A model generated the notes under the pieces. That model saw only the letters and a list, made by a program, of their open reading frames with translations, was not told where the DNA came from and made no database searches. Shown in pieces: positions 9,596 through 18,886 of a stretch of 64,000 bases of DNA (the stretch's first letter is position 1; each line of letters starts with the position of its first letter). A program made the position numbers and the translations under genes. The stretch covers positions 124,001 to 188,000 of the forward strand of contig JASBSS010000007.1 of NCBI GenBank assembly GCA_030148805.1, given 5' to 3'. Source of the DNA: Thiogranum sp. GTDB lineage: Bacteria; Pseudomonadota; Gammaproteobacteria; DSM-19610.

Positions 9596-9930
9596 TTGCC
9601 GACAACCCCTTACTCTCTCTAATAATTGTTCCAATTTGATATAAAATAGGGAGAAACCGTTACAGAAATATGAACGCTTCGTTCCCCGCCGACGATTAAG
9701 TCACTCACGCAGCTCAGCTGCACTCAAAGCCAAGACGTATACCTTCTTAGAGGCATAACGCGTTCACCCGAATAAGCAAACCCAAACAGTGGTCACCGCA
9801 GCCCCGTTGGTGATGTAAAACTCAGCCCCAAACCGTCACTGTGGCTCCCTTATCCGTCGCTAGAACGGCGAAACGGGCTGAACAGCGGTGCTTGATCTGG
9901 GTCGATATTCTCTTTCTTCTTTCTTCTCGC
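9596..9930. other. Gap of about 335 bp holding a kinase-gene remnant
   Basis: No intact gene is present. The half nearest the sensor kinase contains a decayed histidine-kinase ATPase fragment (listed separately). The rest should carry the promoter of the lipoprotein gene. I could not pick a convincing -35/-10 pair. Confidence 0.45.
9805..9909 (-). pseudogene. Remnant of a histidine-kinase ATPase domain
   Basis: Read on the minus strand, this stretch gives QAPLFSPFRRSSDG, a stop codon, then SHSDGLGLSF in the same frame, followed by a shifted frame giving FYITN. The order and spacing match the F/G2-box region of histidine kinases. The closest relative in this window is the GAF kinase at 39142-40350 (QAQLFSPFRR, NSDGLGLGLYIAN). 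The in-frame stop and frameshift show it is dead. It directly follows the stop of an intact PAS kinase, so it may be the leftover end of a second kinase or of a recombined gene. Confidence 0.6.
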
Positions 9931-11517
9931 CTACCCTTTGCCACCGACCCCTTTCTTTCTCTTGGACCTCTTGCTGTTTTTTGAATCCTTTTCATTTTTC
10001 ACAACAGGAAACAGCAGCCGGAAAGCACTTCCCACATTCTGCGTAGACTCGACTACGATATGCCCATTTCGATCATGGACAATACCGTGCACGACGGATA
10101 GCCCCATGCCTGTCCCCTTCACCGGTGTCTTTCCGGAAAAAAATGGATCGAACATGCGTCCCATGACGTCGGGGCCCATCCCTATCCCGGTATCTTTTAC
10201 CGTTAGCTCCACAAACTCGCCTTGCACCTGACGATGACACGAGGAACAGAGGGTATTAACGCCCTGTAGATGACGCAGGTAGATATGTATACGTCCCCGA
10301 CCGGCCATCGCATCGCAAGCATTGATGCAAAGATTTATCATCAGTTGGTACAAGTGTACCGAATCGATCATAACGGCAGGTGTATCGTCTTCAAGCGGCG
10401 CGCTCAGCTCTATGCCGGAAGGTAACGACGATTGCAGCATCTTTATTGTCTCATCGACCAACGATCCGAGCTTGCGCGGCTTAGATTCGCCGTCGGTATC
10501 CCGGCCGAACGCCAGCATCTGCGTCACCAAATCCTGTGCCCGTTCACCGGCACGATAGACCTCTTGCAGATATTCCGCCAGTTTGCCCTCTTTGTCCGTG
10601 ACGAACCGCCGCAGCGCCAGGCCTGTATAGCCGAGAATACTGGCAAGAATATTATTGAAATCATGGGCAATCCCACCGGTCAGGCGGCCGATCGCCTCCA
10701 TTTTCTGCGATTGTTGCACCTGTATCTGCAACTGTTCGCGGTCCTCGGCGGCCTGCTTGCGCGCAGTGATATTCTCCGCGATACCGCTCAAACGGACCAG
10801 TTCGCCGGCGTCGTCATAAATTTTCGTACCGCGGTCGTGAATCCAGCGGACAAGGCCATCGTGGCCTTGTACCCGGTATTCAACGTCGAAAGCATCCCGC
10901 TCCCCGGCAACCCAGGACAAGAAAAGCCGTTCTACCCGAGCGCGATCCTCGGTGTGGACCGCGTGAATCCATAACTCGGGGTTGTTGTAAAGCGCTTGCG
11001 CGGATATTCCCCAAAAACGTTCAAACGCCGGACTGACGTAGAGCACACGTTGCGGGCTGGCCTCCATAAACCAGAAGACCTGGTCAATATTCTCGGCCAA
11101 CTGCCGAAAACGCTCCTCGCTTTCGCGTACCGCCTGTTCCGCTTGCTTGCGCTCTGTGATATCGATGGCGGAACCGACGTAGCCGGCAAACTTCCTGTCG
11201 GACGAATACCAGGGGCGTCCGGTATCCAAGACCCAACGATACTCGCCGTCGAAACGGCGTAGTCGGTATTCGATGGTAAAGGCTTCACCATTGTCAAACG
11301 CCGAGGCGTAGATACTGGCACGGCGCTCGTAGTCGCTCCGATGTACGCCCTCCATCCAGCCGTTGCCCAACTCCTGCTGCAAGGACCGACCAGTGAAAGT
11401 CAGCCATTGCTGGTTAAAATAAAGACACCGTTTATCCTTACCGGACATCCATATCAACTCCGGCAAGCTGTCGACCAGCAAACGGAACCGGCCATCTTCC
11501 ATGGGTATGCTCAGCAA
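9931..11517 (-). CDS. Soluble PAS-PAS sensor histidine kinase
   Basis: This 528-residue kinase has no membrane segments. Two PAS/PAC units lie at about residues 8-125 (ELIWMSGKDKRCLYFNQQWL) and 130-255 (FWFMEASPQRVLYVSPAFERFWG). A HisKA-type dimerisation helix follows with the phospho-acceptor in GGIAHDFNNILASILGY, and then an ATPase domain (INLCINACDAM N box, VKDTGIGMGPD G1, GTGMGLSVVHGIV G2). The C-terminus is a very basic Lys/Ser tail. The HDFNN H-box is typical of NtrB-like and hybrid kinases. The nearest possible partner is the HTH-receiver protein directly upstream. The ligand is unknown; PAS folds can bind heme, flavin or small molecules. Confidence 0.88.
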   Translation of the reverse strand: MLSIPMEDGRFRLLVDSLPELIWMSGKDKRCLYFNQQWLTFTGRSLQQELGNGWMEGVHRSDYERRASIYASAFDNGEAFTIEYRLRRFDGEYRWVLDTGRPWYSSDRKFAGYVGSAIDITERKQAEQAVRESEERFRQLAENIDQVFWFMEASPQRVLYVSPAFERFWGISAQALYNNPELWIHAVHTEDRARVERLFLSWVAGERDAFDVEYRVQGHDGLVRWIHDRGTKIYDDAGELVRLSGIAENITARKQAAEDREQLQIQVQQSQKMEAIGRLTGGIAHDFNNILASILGYTGLALRRFVTDKEGKLAEYLQEVYRAGERAQDLVTQMLAFGRDTDGESKPRKLGSLVDETIKMLQSSLPSGIELSAPLEDDTPAVMIDSVHLYQLMINLCINACDAMAGRGRIHIYLRHLQGVNTLCSSCHRQVQGEFVELTVKDTGIGMGPDVMGRMFDPFFSGKTPVKGTGMGLSVVHGIVHDRNGHIVVESTQNVGSAFRLLFPVVKNEKDSKNSKRSKRKKGVGGKG

Positions 11518-11765
11518 GCTCCCTACTCCTGTGGCTTAATCCCTGTATGTATACGGGCAGGTGAATTACGCACAACCCGTCACGCCGCGGTTATGGTGAT
11601 AGACCTGTTCCGTTTGAAAGAAACAACGCTGGACCTTCACGGGCGGGTGCCACGCCCCGCAATCGAATCACAACTCTGCACTCACTAGCGCGTGGTTCAT
11701 GCATTTTAACCAACTGGAAGCCCTGCTGGCTACTGGGCCGGCGAGATCGAAAGAGCTGTAAAATA

Positions 11766-12359
11766 TTACAGCGTCGAGCAGCTCGGCTGTCGTATTCCTA
11801 TCGCATCTAAAATGGATTCCGGCCCCGATAGCTTGCTCAGACATTTCTCCGCGCCTGCCGCGATAATCAGATCCGCGTTTTCCTGGCTAGGAAAAGCGGT
11901 CATAGCGATTACGCGGATTGCCGAGGTCGCCAGCTCCTCTTTCAGCATCCGACATACCTCGAAGCCGTCCACACCCGGCATCATAAGGTCGAGCAAGACT
12001 ACATGGGCGTGAAAGGTCTCTATTTTGCGGCCCGCTTCGAAACCGTCGCGTGCCGTTTCCACCACTACGTCGCCGGAGAAACCACTCAATAGCTCCACCA
12101 GATACCCGGCGAATTGCTCGTCGTCATCGACGATGAGGACACGGAGTTTCTCTCCAGCCGATGGCTGAAAGGCGAGCTTGTGTTCGCGTGCAAACCGCAA
12201 AACCTCCTGACGCGTGTACCGGCGGTGCCCGCCGGGCGTGGTCATTGCATTGAGCTGTCCCTTCTGCGCCCACTGGCGCACGGTTACCGGGGAAACCATA
12301 AGCAACTCAGCCACCTCATTGGGTGTGAGATAAGTTTTGGTTTTTCCTCTTTGTTTCAT
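11766..12359 (-). CDS. HTH (MerR/excisionase-like)-receiver response regulator, inverted architecture
   Basis: This is a response regulator of about 197 residues with the DNA-binding part first. Residues 8-55 form a MerR/excisionase-type helix-turn-helix (TPNEVAELLMVSPVTVRQWA, then TPGGHRRYTRQEVLRF). The receiver domain follows from about residue 70, with the acidic pair in IVDDDEQ, the phosphorylatable Asp in LLDLMMPGVDG and a conserved Lys in KCLSKL. Classical regulators carry the receiver first. A second protein of the same layout lies at 28581-29186. The ATG at 12359 is preferred because the domain begins right after it. It lies between a PAS kinase and a PP2C phosphatase, so it is likely the DNA-binding output of this signalling block. 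Confidence 0.82.
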   Translation of the reverse strand: MKQRGKTKTYLTPNEVAELLMVSPVTVRQWAQKGQLNAMTTPGGHRRYTRQEVLRFAREHKLAFQPSAGEKLRVLIVDDDEQFAGYLVELLSGFSGDVVVETARDGFEAGRKIETFHAHVVLLDLMMPGVDGFEVCRMLKEELATSAIRVIAMTAFPSQENADLIIAAGAEKCLSKLSGPESILDAIGIRQPSCSTL

Positions 12360-12480
12360 TATTTGACGCCGTTCAGCGCACCGGCCGTCTGCGCGCCCTA
12401 TGACCATTGTGCGAAGTGTAACAAAATTCCGACATCGCCACACGCCTCGGCTCAGACGAAAAAGCTGGCTTCATTCGGCG

Positions 12481-14229
12481 TTACCAGGCATATACGGCTT
12501 CCACAGAATTTCCACTCGCCTCGTACCGTAGTGACTGGCACAGACTTTTCAGCAACGGTATTCCCCGGCCGGCGAATCCGCTGTTGTCGGCCAGATTCGA
12601 TATACTGTTACGGCAGACTGCGTCATAATCGAAGCCCTCGCCACTGTCTTCTAGCCGTATCGTCAGTCGTCCACCTGGGTCAAGAGGGAGGTGGGTCAAC
12701 TCGATGCGCACGCGTCCCTCGCGCAGGGCCATCAGCCGCTTTTCCCGCTCGGCGTAGTAGTGGGCAAAGCCCTCCGGAGAGGACTTTAGCGCTGAATCCA
12801 ACTTCAATACGCCGTGATCCAGCGCATTGCTGAACAGCTCGACCATGACAGTATAAATGGCCTCCCGGTGTTCGTTAAGATCTAGAAATTCCCGCAACTG
12901 AGCGATGGCGAAAGGCACCGGATCGACCGCCTGCAGCCAGGGACCATGAAGTTCCAGCGCCCAGCGCCACGAACCGGCGACCCCCTGAGCACGCGGCTGC
13001 GGCCCCTGGAGGACGTCGTTGCGCAAACGGGCGGTAAGTTCCGGCCGGCAAGGAATGTCGACCAAGGTTATATCGTCATCCTGCGCACGACCTCGACAAA
13101 AATCTTCCAAAGCCTGCGCAAGCGCCGCGAAAACAGCTTTGCCACTACCGGCCTCCTGCACCTCCCGTTCGAGACGGTGCTTGCCAAACATATCCCCGGC
13201 CGGATTACGGGCGTCCAGCACGCCGTCCGATAACAATAGGATATGGTCACCGCTTTCAACCTCCATGCGCTCAAGCCTTAATGCCGGCCCAATTTTTTTC
13301 GTGATTCCCAGCGGGTGATGGCTCGACCCGAGGCAATCGCGAATCGTGCCCAGTTGGTCCAACACAAGCACCTCCGGCATGCCACCGTTCCATACAGCCA
13401 CCGAGCGATGCACCGTGTCTACCGTCAGGAAACAGGCTGCCATGAACATTCCAGTAGGTAGCAGGGTCACCAGTTTGTCGTTGAGCTCCTTGATAATATC
13501 CGTCGCCGCAAACCCTTTTTCAGTCATGGCCCGGAACGCCTCCGATACCGGCAGCGCACCCACGGCGGCTGCCAGACCGTGACCGGTAAAGTCACCCAAC
13601 AGAATATTCAGTTCGCCGGACGGGCGCTGTGCGGTCAAGAGCAGATCGCCATTGAACGTCGTGGCCGGACGCAACAGGGTCCGGATACTCTCCAGCGCAA
13701 CATTTGGCTCCGTGACCGCGGCGGTGAAAATTCGTTCAGCGATTTCCTGCTCACGTTGTAATTGACTATGTAAGGTATTGAGCTCGCGATTTTGCTCCTG
13801 TATTCTTCGATATAAATCGCGGGTACGCTCCGCCGCGAGTGTCTTGGCGCGAAGTACTGTGGGCTCCAATGGCTTGCCCAACACGTCGTCTCCGCCCGCC
13901 TCGATACATTGTGCCAAAGCGCTCTTATCTGTCAGCACGGTTACGAAGATGACTGGCACAAATTCATCACCGGCCAGCGCTTTGATGCGTCGGGTTGCCT
14001 CGTAGCCGTCCAGGACCGGCATCATCACGTCCATGAACACGATGTCAGCACCTTCTTGTTCGAACTTCTCCACACCCTGTTCGCCGTTCTCCGCCGCGAT
14101 CACCTGAAAGCCCTCTTTGATCAATAGGGTTTTCAACAACATTCTGTTGGAGGCCTTATCGTCGATCACCAATGCCGTACCACGTTTCGACTTCAGGCGA
14201 GGATCGTGAAAGTCAGCTAGTGCGTTCAT
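12481..14229 (-). CDS. Receiver-PP2C phosphatase-HATPase protein (HsbR-like partner-switch regulator)
   Basis: This is a 582-residue regulator with three parts. A receiver domain occupies residues about 15-130 (ALVIDDKASNRML, IVFMDVMMPVLDG). A coiled linker (RRIQEQNRELNTLHSQLQREQEI) leads to a SpoIIE-type PP2C phosphatase (GDLLLTAQRPSGELNILLGD, GHGLAAAVGAL, LLLSDGVLDARN). A C-terminal RsbW-like ATPase/kinase domain carries the N box ELFSNALDHGV. It starts 11 nt after the stop of the STAS gene, so the two form an operon. In Pseudomonas the same architecture (HsbR) phosphorylates and dephosphorylates the STAS protein HsbA to set swimming, swarming and biofilm behaviour. The same logic is inferred here. 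Confidence 0.87.
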   Translation of the reverse strand: MNALADFHDPRLKSKRGTALVIDDKASNRMLLKTLLIKEGFQVIAAENGEQGVEKFEQEGADIVFMDVMMPVLDGYEATRRIKALAGDEFVPVIFVTVLTDKSALAQCIEAGGDDVLGKPLEPTVLRAKTLAAERTRDLYRRIQEQNRELNTLHSQLQREQEIAERIFTAAVTEPNVALESIRTLLRPATTFNGDLLLTAQRPSGELNILLGDFTGHGLAAAVGALPVSEAFRAMTEKGFAATDIIKELNDKLVTLLPTGMFMAACFLTVDTVHRSVAVWNGGMPEVLVLDQLGTIRDCLGSSHHPLGITKKIGPALRLERMEVESGDHILLLSDGVLDARNPAGDMFGKHRLEREVQEAGSGKAVFAALAQALEDFCRGRAQDDDITLVDIPCRPELTARLRNDVLQGPQPRAQGVAGSWRWALELHGPWLQAVDPVPFAIAQLREFLDLNEHREAIYTVMVELFSNALDHGVLKLDSALKSSPEGFAHYYAEREKRLMALREGRVRIELTHLPLDPGGRLTIRLEDSGEGFDYDAVCRNSISNLADNSGFAGRGIPLLKSLCQSLRYEASGNSVEAVYAW

Positions 14230-14240
14230 GGCGCCAAGTT

Positions 14241-14552
14241 TCAGGCCGGCAGTATATTGAATAATTTGTCGAAATGAGCAGTCTCCAGGATCTTCATGAT
14301 CTGTTTGGAGGGTTTCTCGACCAAGAGCTTGCTCTTGATTTCGTCGACATAATCGCGCATCAGAAGCAACATCCCCAGAGCAGAACTGTCCATGTATTCG
14401 GCTCTCGATAGATTGATCCGGTAGCATTCACGCCTTTGTTGCTGATGACGATAGGCATTTCGAAATTCCTGCTGCACGCTAAAATCGAAACGCCCACGAA
14501 CAAATATCGTGACCTCTTTACCATCTTTGGATACCTGAGTGGTTACCTTCAC
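14241..14552 (-). CDS. STAS-domain anti-sigma factor antagonist (HsbA-like)
   Basis: This is a 103-residue single STAS domain. The switch serine is in the usual loop (YMDSSALGMLLLMRDY, Ser56 or Ser57). It starts at a GTG with AGGTG a few bases upstream. It is encoded just before the receiver-PP2C-HATPase protein, which carries both a kinase-like and a phosphatase domain and would set its phosphorylation state. Its target (an anti-sigma factor such as FlgM, or a cyclase) is not encoded nearby. Confidence 0.85.
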   Translation of the reverse strand: MKVTTQVSKDGKEVTIFVRGRFDFSVQQEFRNAYRHQQQRRECYRINLSRAEYMDSSALGMLLLMRDYVDEIKSKLLVEKPSKQIMKILETAHFDKLFNILPA

Positions 14553-14599
14553 AGCGCACCTATTTTCATATCAGGGAATTACAGGATCTTTCAACGATT

Positions 14600-15802
14600 T
14601 CAAAACAGCTCAACGCCACCGGCCTGCATGGAAGTCTGATTAACCGCCTTGGCGTTGCCGCTTTTCCAACTGCGGCTTAATTCGTCCAGCCGACCGTGTA
14701 ACTCGCCCATTAATGCGGCGTGCGCTTCCTGATCCACCGACTTCTGGCGCAGGCTTACCAGGATTTCGGACAACTCTGTCAAGCGGTCCATATGCCGGTC
14801 GGCAGCCTGCAAAGACTGCACGACGATGTCCTCGAATTGAAGAGACCGAACGGCGTCGCCCACCGAAGCATCTATCCCTTCGCTCACCTTCGACAGGTCG
14901 GTGATTCGCTGGGAAAGATAACTATTAAACTCATCGGCATCCGCAAACGCCTTGTCCACCCGCTCCTTAATCTGAATGGTTTCATTCATATCGCGAGCCG
15001 CCATCTCGCCAACGGTCAGGCGTACAACCTCGATAGACTGCTTACCGGCGGCGACGCATTCCCTGATTTCGTCATTCATGCTCGCGGATCGATGCGAAAG
15101 CAATCGCACTTCGTCCGCTACTACCGCGAAGCCACGTCCGAACTCACCGGCACGCGCAGCCTCGATCGCCGCGTTCAGCGCCAGTAGATTTGTCTGATCA
15201 GCTATACCTTTTACGTTCTGTAGCAGGCTGAAGATATTATCCATCTGATCCACCATATCATCGATCTTATGTACGGTATGTACGCTCTGCTTGCTGATGT
15301 CGACCAAAGTCGCTATGAATTTCTCCAACAATTCACTGGCTTCGCTCATGAAATTGAGCCGGTCGTCGGTATCGTCCGGGGAATCGACGACACCGGCCTG
15401 TCGGCTGATGATTTCGTGGACCATGTTTTCGTTACTTCGCGTCTGCTCACCCAGGTCTTCGAAGCTGCCAGTGAGTTTTATCACCGCCTCGCTCACCAGT
15501 GCGCGCACGCGCCCGATCTCCTCGTAAACATCCCGGATCTCGCCCTCGAAAAGTTCAGAAATTATCGCCAGAGCCTCACGCCAATCGGCACCCGATTCGC
15601 TCGACCCTTCCACTGGCAGCGCCTGGTTTAGCCGCATTTCAAGTCTTTGCGTTCGACGCATTAGCCAAAATACCGATGGCAGCCAAGCCAGGGAAACCAG
15701 CACCACGCTGGTTGCCGGACTTACCTGGGCGACACCGGTAAATAACACCAGTAGAGTCGCCACCGGCGCGGGAAGGAAACTGAAATAGAATCGCATAGGC
15801 AT
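14600..15802 (-). CDS. Small membrane-anchored methyl-accepting chemotaxis protein
   Basis: This is a 400-residue receptor-like protein. Two close N-terminal membrane helices (about residues 3-28 and 32-48) leave almost no periplasmic loop. The cytoplasmic coiled coil contains the MCP hairpin tip ([34 protein letters not shown]). It has no HAMP, Cache or PAS domain and no CheR-binding C-terminal pentapeptide. The motif [12 protein letters not shown] recurs in short MCP-like proteins that sit beside partner-switch genes. It probably senses membrane state or relays a signal in the adjacent STAS/PP2C pathway rather than classical chemotaxis. Confidence 0.82.
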   Translation of the reverse strand: MPMRFYFSFLPAPVATLLVLFTGVAQVSPATSVVLVSLAWLPSVFWLMRRTQRLEMRLNQALPVEGSSESGADWREALAIISELFEGEIRDVYEEIGRVRALVSEAVIKLTGSFEDLGEQTRSNENMVHEIISRQAGVVDSPDDTDDRLNFMSEASELLEKFIATLVDISKQSVHTVHKIDDMVDQMDNIFSLLQNVKGIADQTNLLALNAAIEAARAGEFGRGFAVVADEVRLLSHRSASMNDEIRECVAAGKQSIEVVRLTVGEMAARDMNETIQIKERVDKAFADADEFNSYLSQRITDLSKVSEGIDASVGDAVRSLQFEDIVVQSLQAADRHMDRLTELSEILVSLRQKSVDQEAHAALMGELHGRLDELSRSWKSGNAKAVNQTSMQAGGVELF

Positions 15803-16056
15803 CGTGATTAATCGTTCTAGTCGCTTATATCGGTATTATCGATTTCGGCAAGAGGGGCAGAGAACTTGAGGGCCGACCAGAACGCACACGCCACTAATTC
15901 GAATTAATTCATATTATTTTCATGAAGTTATTACCTTTCTACGACTGTATCGGGAAGCCGCCAGTACCCCGAGAACAGAGAAAGACCGGCGAGAGGGACT
16001 CCCCTGTCCTAAGTGAAACAAGCTAATAACGGGCCCACGGGGTCGATCCCAACGAG

Positions 16057-17163
16057 CTAGACCCCCCCTTGCCTGGCGTGCGTATCTGCCTCGTCACGCG
16101 AGTTGGCCGCTGGGAACGACAGGGTCAATACAGCTCCACCTTGGGCGCCATTGGCCGCACTCACTGCCCCACCATAGTTTTCTACAATCAGCTTGGTCAA
16201 AGCCAGACTGATCCCCAACCCGCGATCATGGTGCTGGATATCAGCGATACCGAACTCCTTGAAATGCGAACCCGCCAAGCTCACGTCGAAACCCGGCCCG
16301 CTATCTTCAAGTTGGATTACGTGATGCTCTTTATCTTCGGATAAAAATTCCCTGATCGCGACACTGCCACCGTCGGGCGAGAATTTGACCGCGTTCTCCA
16401 TCAAAAACACCAGAGCCTTCTGTAAGAGCTGGTAATTTCCGTGAATGCTGAAGTTCTCTTCCTGCTGTACGTTCACGGTAATATCTTTTGAACGGATGTC
16501 TTCGGCCACCAACTGTTGGGCGTCATCGATCAAATCCCGGGAAAAGACTTCGCTGACCGGATATTCCTCCGATTTCTTCAGTGCGCTCAATAACAGAATA
16601 CGATCGATTTTTTCGTGCAGATACCGTCCCGCGTTTAAGATTTCCCGAGTCATCTCCCTATGCTCCTCACTCAAGGCATCATCGTTGAGCAAAGCCGAGG
16701 AGAAGCCGATAATTGCATTCAACGGCGTGCCCGCCTCGTGCGTAATCAGCGAAAGAAAATCTGTCTTAAGACGATCCACCTCTTCAATAGCTTTCAGCTT
16801 GGCGTAGACGTTCACCTTCGCCAACAACTCCATATGGTCGAACGGCTTCGTGATATAGTCGTCCGCACCGGCAGCATAGCCATCGAGGCGCTCCTCGATC
16901 CGTGCTTTCCCTGAAACAAGAATTATCTTGATGTAGCGAAAGCTGTCGTGTTTTCTTATTCGACGACAAACCTCCAGGCCGTCGATACCCGGCATCATGA
17001 CATCGAGCAATACGATATCGGGGCCGAACGAAGATACCTGCTCTAAGGCCGTCTCGCCGTTGGCCGCTACGTCAAGAAGGAACTCATCGGATAGTACTTC
17101 TTCCAGAATTCGTATATTCCGTGCGTCGTCATCAACTATCAGCACTTTTGTTTTGGTACCCAT
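16057..17163 (-). CDS. Receiver-histidine kinase (response regulator with kinase output)
   Basis: This 368-residue cytoplasmic protein has a receiver domain first (VLIVDDDARNIRILEEVL, IVLLDVMMPGIDGLEVC, then YITKPFDHMELLAKV). A HisKA domain follows with the H box FLSLITHEAGTPLNAIIGF, where the usual HE(L/I)RTP is HEAGTP. An ATPase domain completes it (LENAVKFSPDGGSV, LEDSGPGFD, DRGLGISLALTKLI). AGGAG lies about 9 bases before the ATG. It follows the membrane kinase gene by 75 nt and was probably acquired as a pair with it, forming a phosphorelay step. Confidence 0.87.
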   Translation of the reverse strand: MGTKTKVLIVDDDARNIRILEEVLSDEFLLDVAANGETALEQVSSFGPDIVLLDVMMPGIDGLEVCRRIRKHDSFRYIKIILVSGKARIEERLDGYAAGADDYITKPFDHMELLAKVNVYAKLKAIEEVDRLKTDFLSLITHEAGTPLNAIIGFSSALLNDDALSEEHREMTREILNAGRYLHEKIDRILLLSALKKSEEYPVSEVFSRDLIDDAQQLVAEDIRSKDITVNVQQEENFSIHGNYQLLQKALVFLMENAVKFSPDGGSVAIREFLSEDKEHHVIQLEDSGPGFDVSLAGSHFKEFGIADIQHHDRGLGISLALTKLIVENYGGAVSAANGAQGGAVLTLSFPAANSRDEADTHARQGGV

Positions 17164-17238
17164 TCGCCCAACTCCTAGTATCCACCTGATCTGCCCGAGA
17201 ACCCGAAGTCGCGATATCCACGCGGAAACCCTTTCTGC

Positions 17239-18861
17239 TCAGGCAGCTTCCAATGCCGGTATATTAAACGTCATTCTTGTCCCCCCTTCTTCGCGATTTT
17301 CGGCCCGGATCCACCCGTGATGCCCTCTTTCAATTATCTCTTTACAAATGGGCAGGCCCAACCCCGTACCGCCGGCATTGGTTTGTGTCTTGCTACTCTG
17401 AGCAAAAGGGCTGAAGATACTATCGAGTTCGTCCTCCGGTATACCCACCCCCTGGTCTGACACGCTCAAGCTAACGGAATCGTCTTGCATATAACTGACC
17501 TCGACCTCGATGAGCGAATTCTTCGGACTGAACTTGACGGCGTTAGAAACAAGATTCCTAATCACTTGCGCCACCCTGTTTTCGTCAAAAACAATCAATT
17601 TATGAACGTCCATACTGTTAACCACAACTTCAATATTTTTCTCCTCCAACAAGCCCTCGAACTCATTCAAAACGATATGCACCGTATGAAAGATATCGGA
17701 CTTATTATATTCGTAGGTCATCTTTCCCGCGCGCAGCTTTGACAGATCAAGCAGGTCGTTCAGCAATCTCAATAATTGACTGCCGCTGTCGTGTATTTCC
17801 TGAAAGTACTGGTGCAACTTTTCCTTCGACACACGATCCAGCTTTCTCATCCCGAAACTGGCAAAACTGAGAATGCCATGCAAAGGCGTGCGCAGCTCGT
17901 GAGACATGTTTGCCAGAAACGCCGACATCGCGCGTTCGGCGACCAGAGCTGCGTCTCGCGCCTCTATCAAGTCACGCGTCTGCTCGTCCACCATATCCTG
18001 TAGATGATCCCGATACCTAATCAGCTGTTGCTCCGCCTGATTGCGCTCCTCCATCTCCCGCAACAGGGCCGCGTTCTGGTGGTCAAGTCGTGTAGTCCGC
18101 TCACCAAGAACCGACATCATCTTGTTGAATGCCTGACTCATGTTCAACATCTCCTTCGAGCCGCGCAGACTCGAGCGCACGTCGACGGCCCCCTGTTCGG
18201 CCTCCTTCATTAAGAGGGCCAGGTCGTTGAGTGGCCGCGTAACGCGGGCCGTCAGCCACTGCAAGAGGAACAACAGAATCGCGGCGAAAATGAACGCGCT
18301 CGTGAAATTATCGAAAAATATAGACCGTTGCGTTGCGTACAAACCGGACTTATCCAGAACGACGTGCACATACCCGATTAATTTTGGCTCCACTCTATCC
18401 AGTGAAAAGGGTGATTCCTCGTTCTCCTCCTGGCCTGATTCGTACACCGGCGCCAAAAAATGCCAGGCACTGTTCGTTTCATGCGCCAATCCATGATCAG
18501 CGCGCAAGCGGGGTACGGGTGGCGGGACCCAATCTATCGGCTCCCCTTTATCCAACAACAGCGTGCCGGCTTTATCGTAAATCGCCACGTGTTTAACGGC
18601 AGGGAAGCCCAATGTGGTCCTGGCGGCTTCGCGTGCATTCTCACCGTGCCCGTACAGTAATGCCAAGGTGCTCTGACGGGCGAAACTCATCGTAATCTGG
18701 CTACCTTCCTCGATAATCTGTCCAAGAATATTTCTACTTGCCAACCAGCTGTTGGCAAATGCACCTGCCACGGCAAAGCATAGCACCGCAATGGCGACTA
18801 CGAAGATCAGTTGACTTTGAACTCTCCATAATCTTGGCGAGCTGAGTCGCGGCTTATTCAC
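17239..18861 (-). CDS. Membrane sensor histidine kinase with periplasmic domain and HAMP
   Basis: This 540-residue kinase has a first membrane helix at residues 15-40 (LIFVVAIAVLCFAVAGAFA), then a periplasmic domain of about 130 residues. That domain has the sequence LGFPAVKHVAIYDKAGTLLLD, a CHASE8-like, single-Cache pattern. A second helix lies near 185-205 (SAFIFAAILLFLLQW). HAMP, coiled coil, HisKA (ANMSHELRTPLHGILSFAS) and ATPase (NAVKFSPKNSLIEV, VSDQGVGIPEDE, GTGLGLPICKEI) domains follow. It starts at a GTG behind AGGGGAG. The gene for a periplasmic binding protein ends 25 nt upstream, which suggests that the binding protein delivers the ligand to this sensor. Confidence 0.88.
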   Translation of the reverse strand: MNKPRLSSPRLWRVQSQLIFVVAIAVLCFAVAGAFANSWLASRNILGQIIEEGSQITMSFARQSTLALLYGHGENAREAARTTLGFPAVKHVAIYDKAGTLLLDKGEPIDWVPPPVPRLRADHGLAHETNSAWHFLAPVYESGQEENEESPFSLDRVEPKLIGYVHVVLDKSGLYATQRSIFFDNFTSAFIFAAILLFLLQWLTARVTRPLNDLALLMKEAEQGAVDVRSSLRGSKEMLNMSQAFNKMMSVLGERTTRLDHQNAALLREMEERNQAEQQLIRYRDHLQDMVDEQTRDLIEARDAALVAERAMSAFLANMSHELRTPLHGILSFASFGMRKLDRVSKEKLHQYFQEIHDSGSQLLRLLNDLLDLSKLRAGKMTYEYNKSDIFHTVHIVLNEFEGLLEEKNIEVVVNSMDVHKLIVFDENRVAQVIRNLVSNAVKFSPKNSLIEVEVSYMQDDSVSLSVSDQGVGIPEDELDSIFSPFAQSSKTQTNAGGTGLGLPICKEIIERGHHGWIRAENREEGGTRMTFNIPALEAA

Positions 18862-18886
18862 GTTCTCCCCTCATCCAAGCCCGCCG

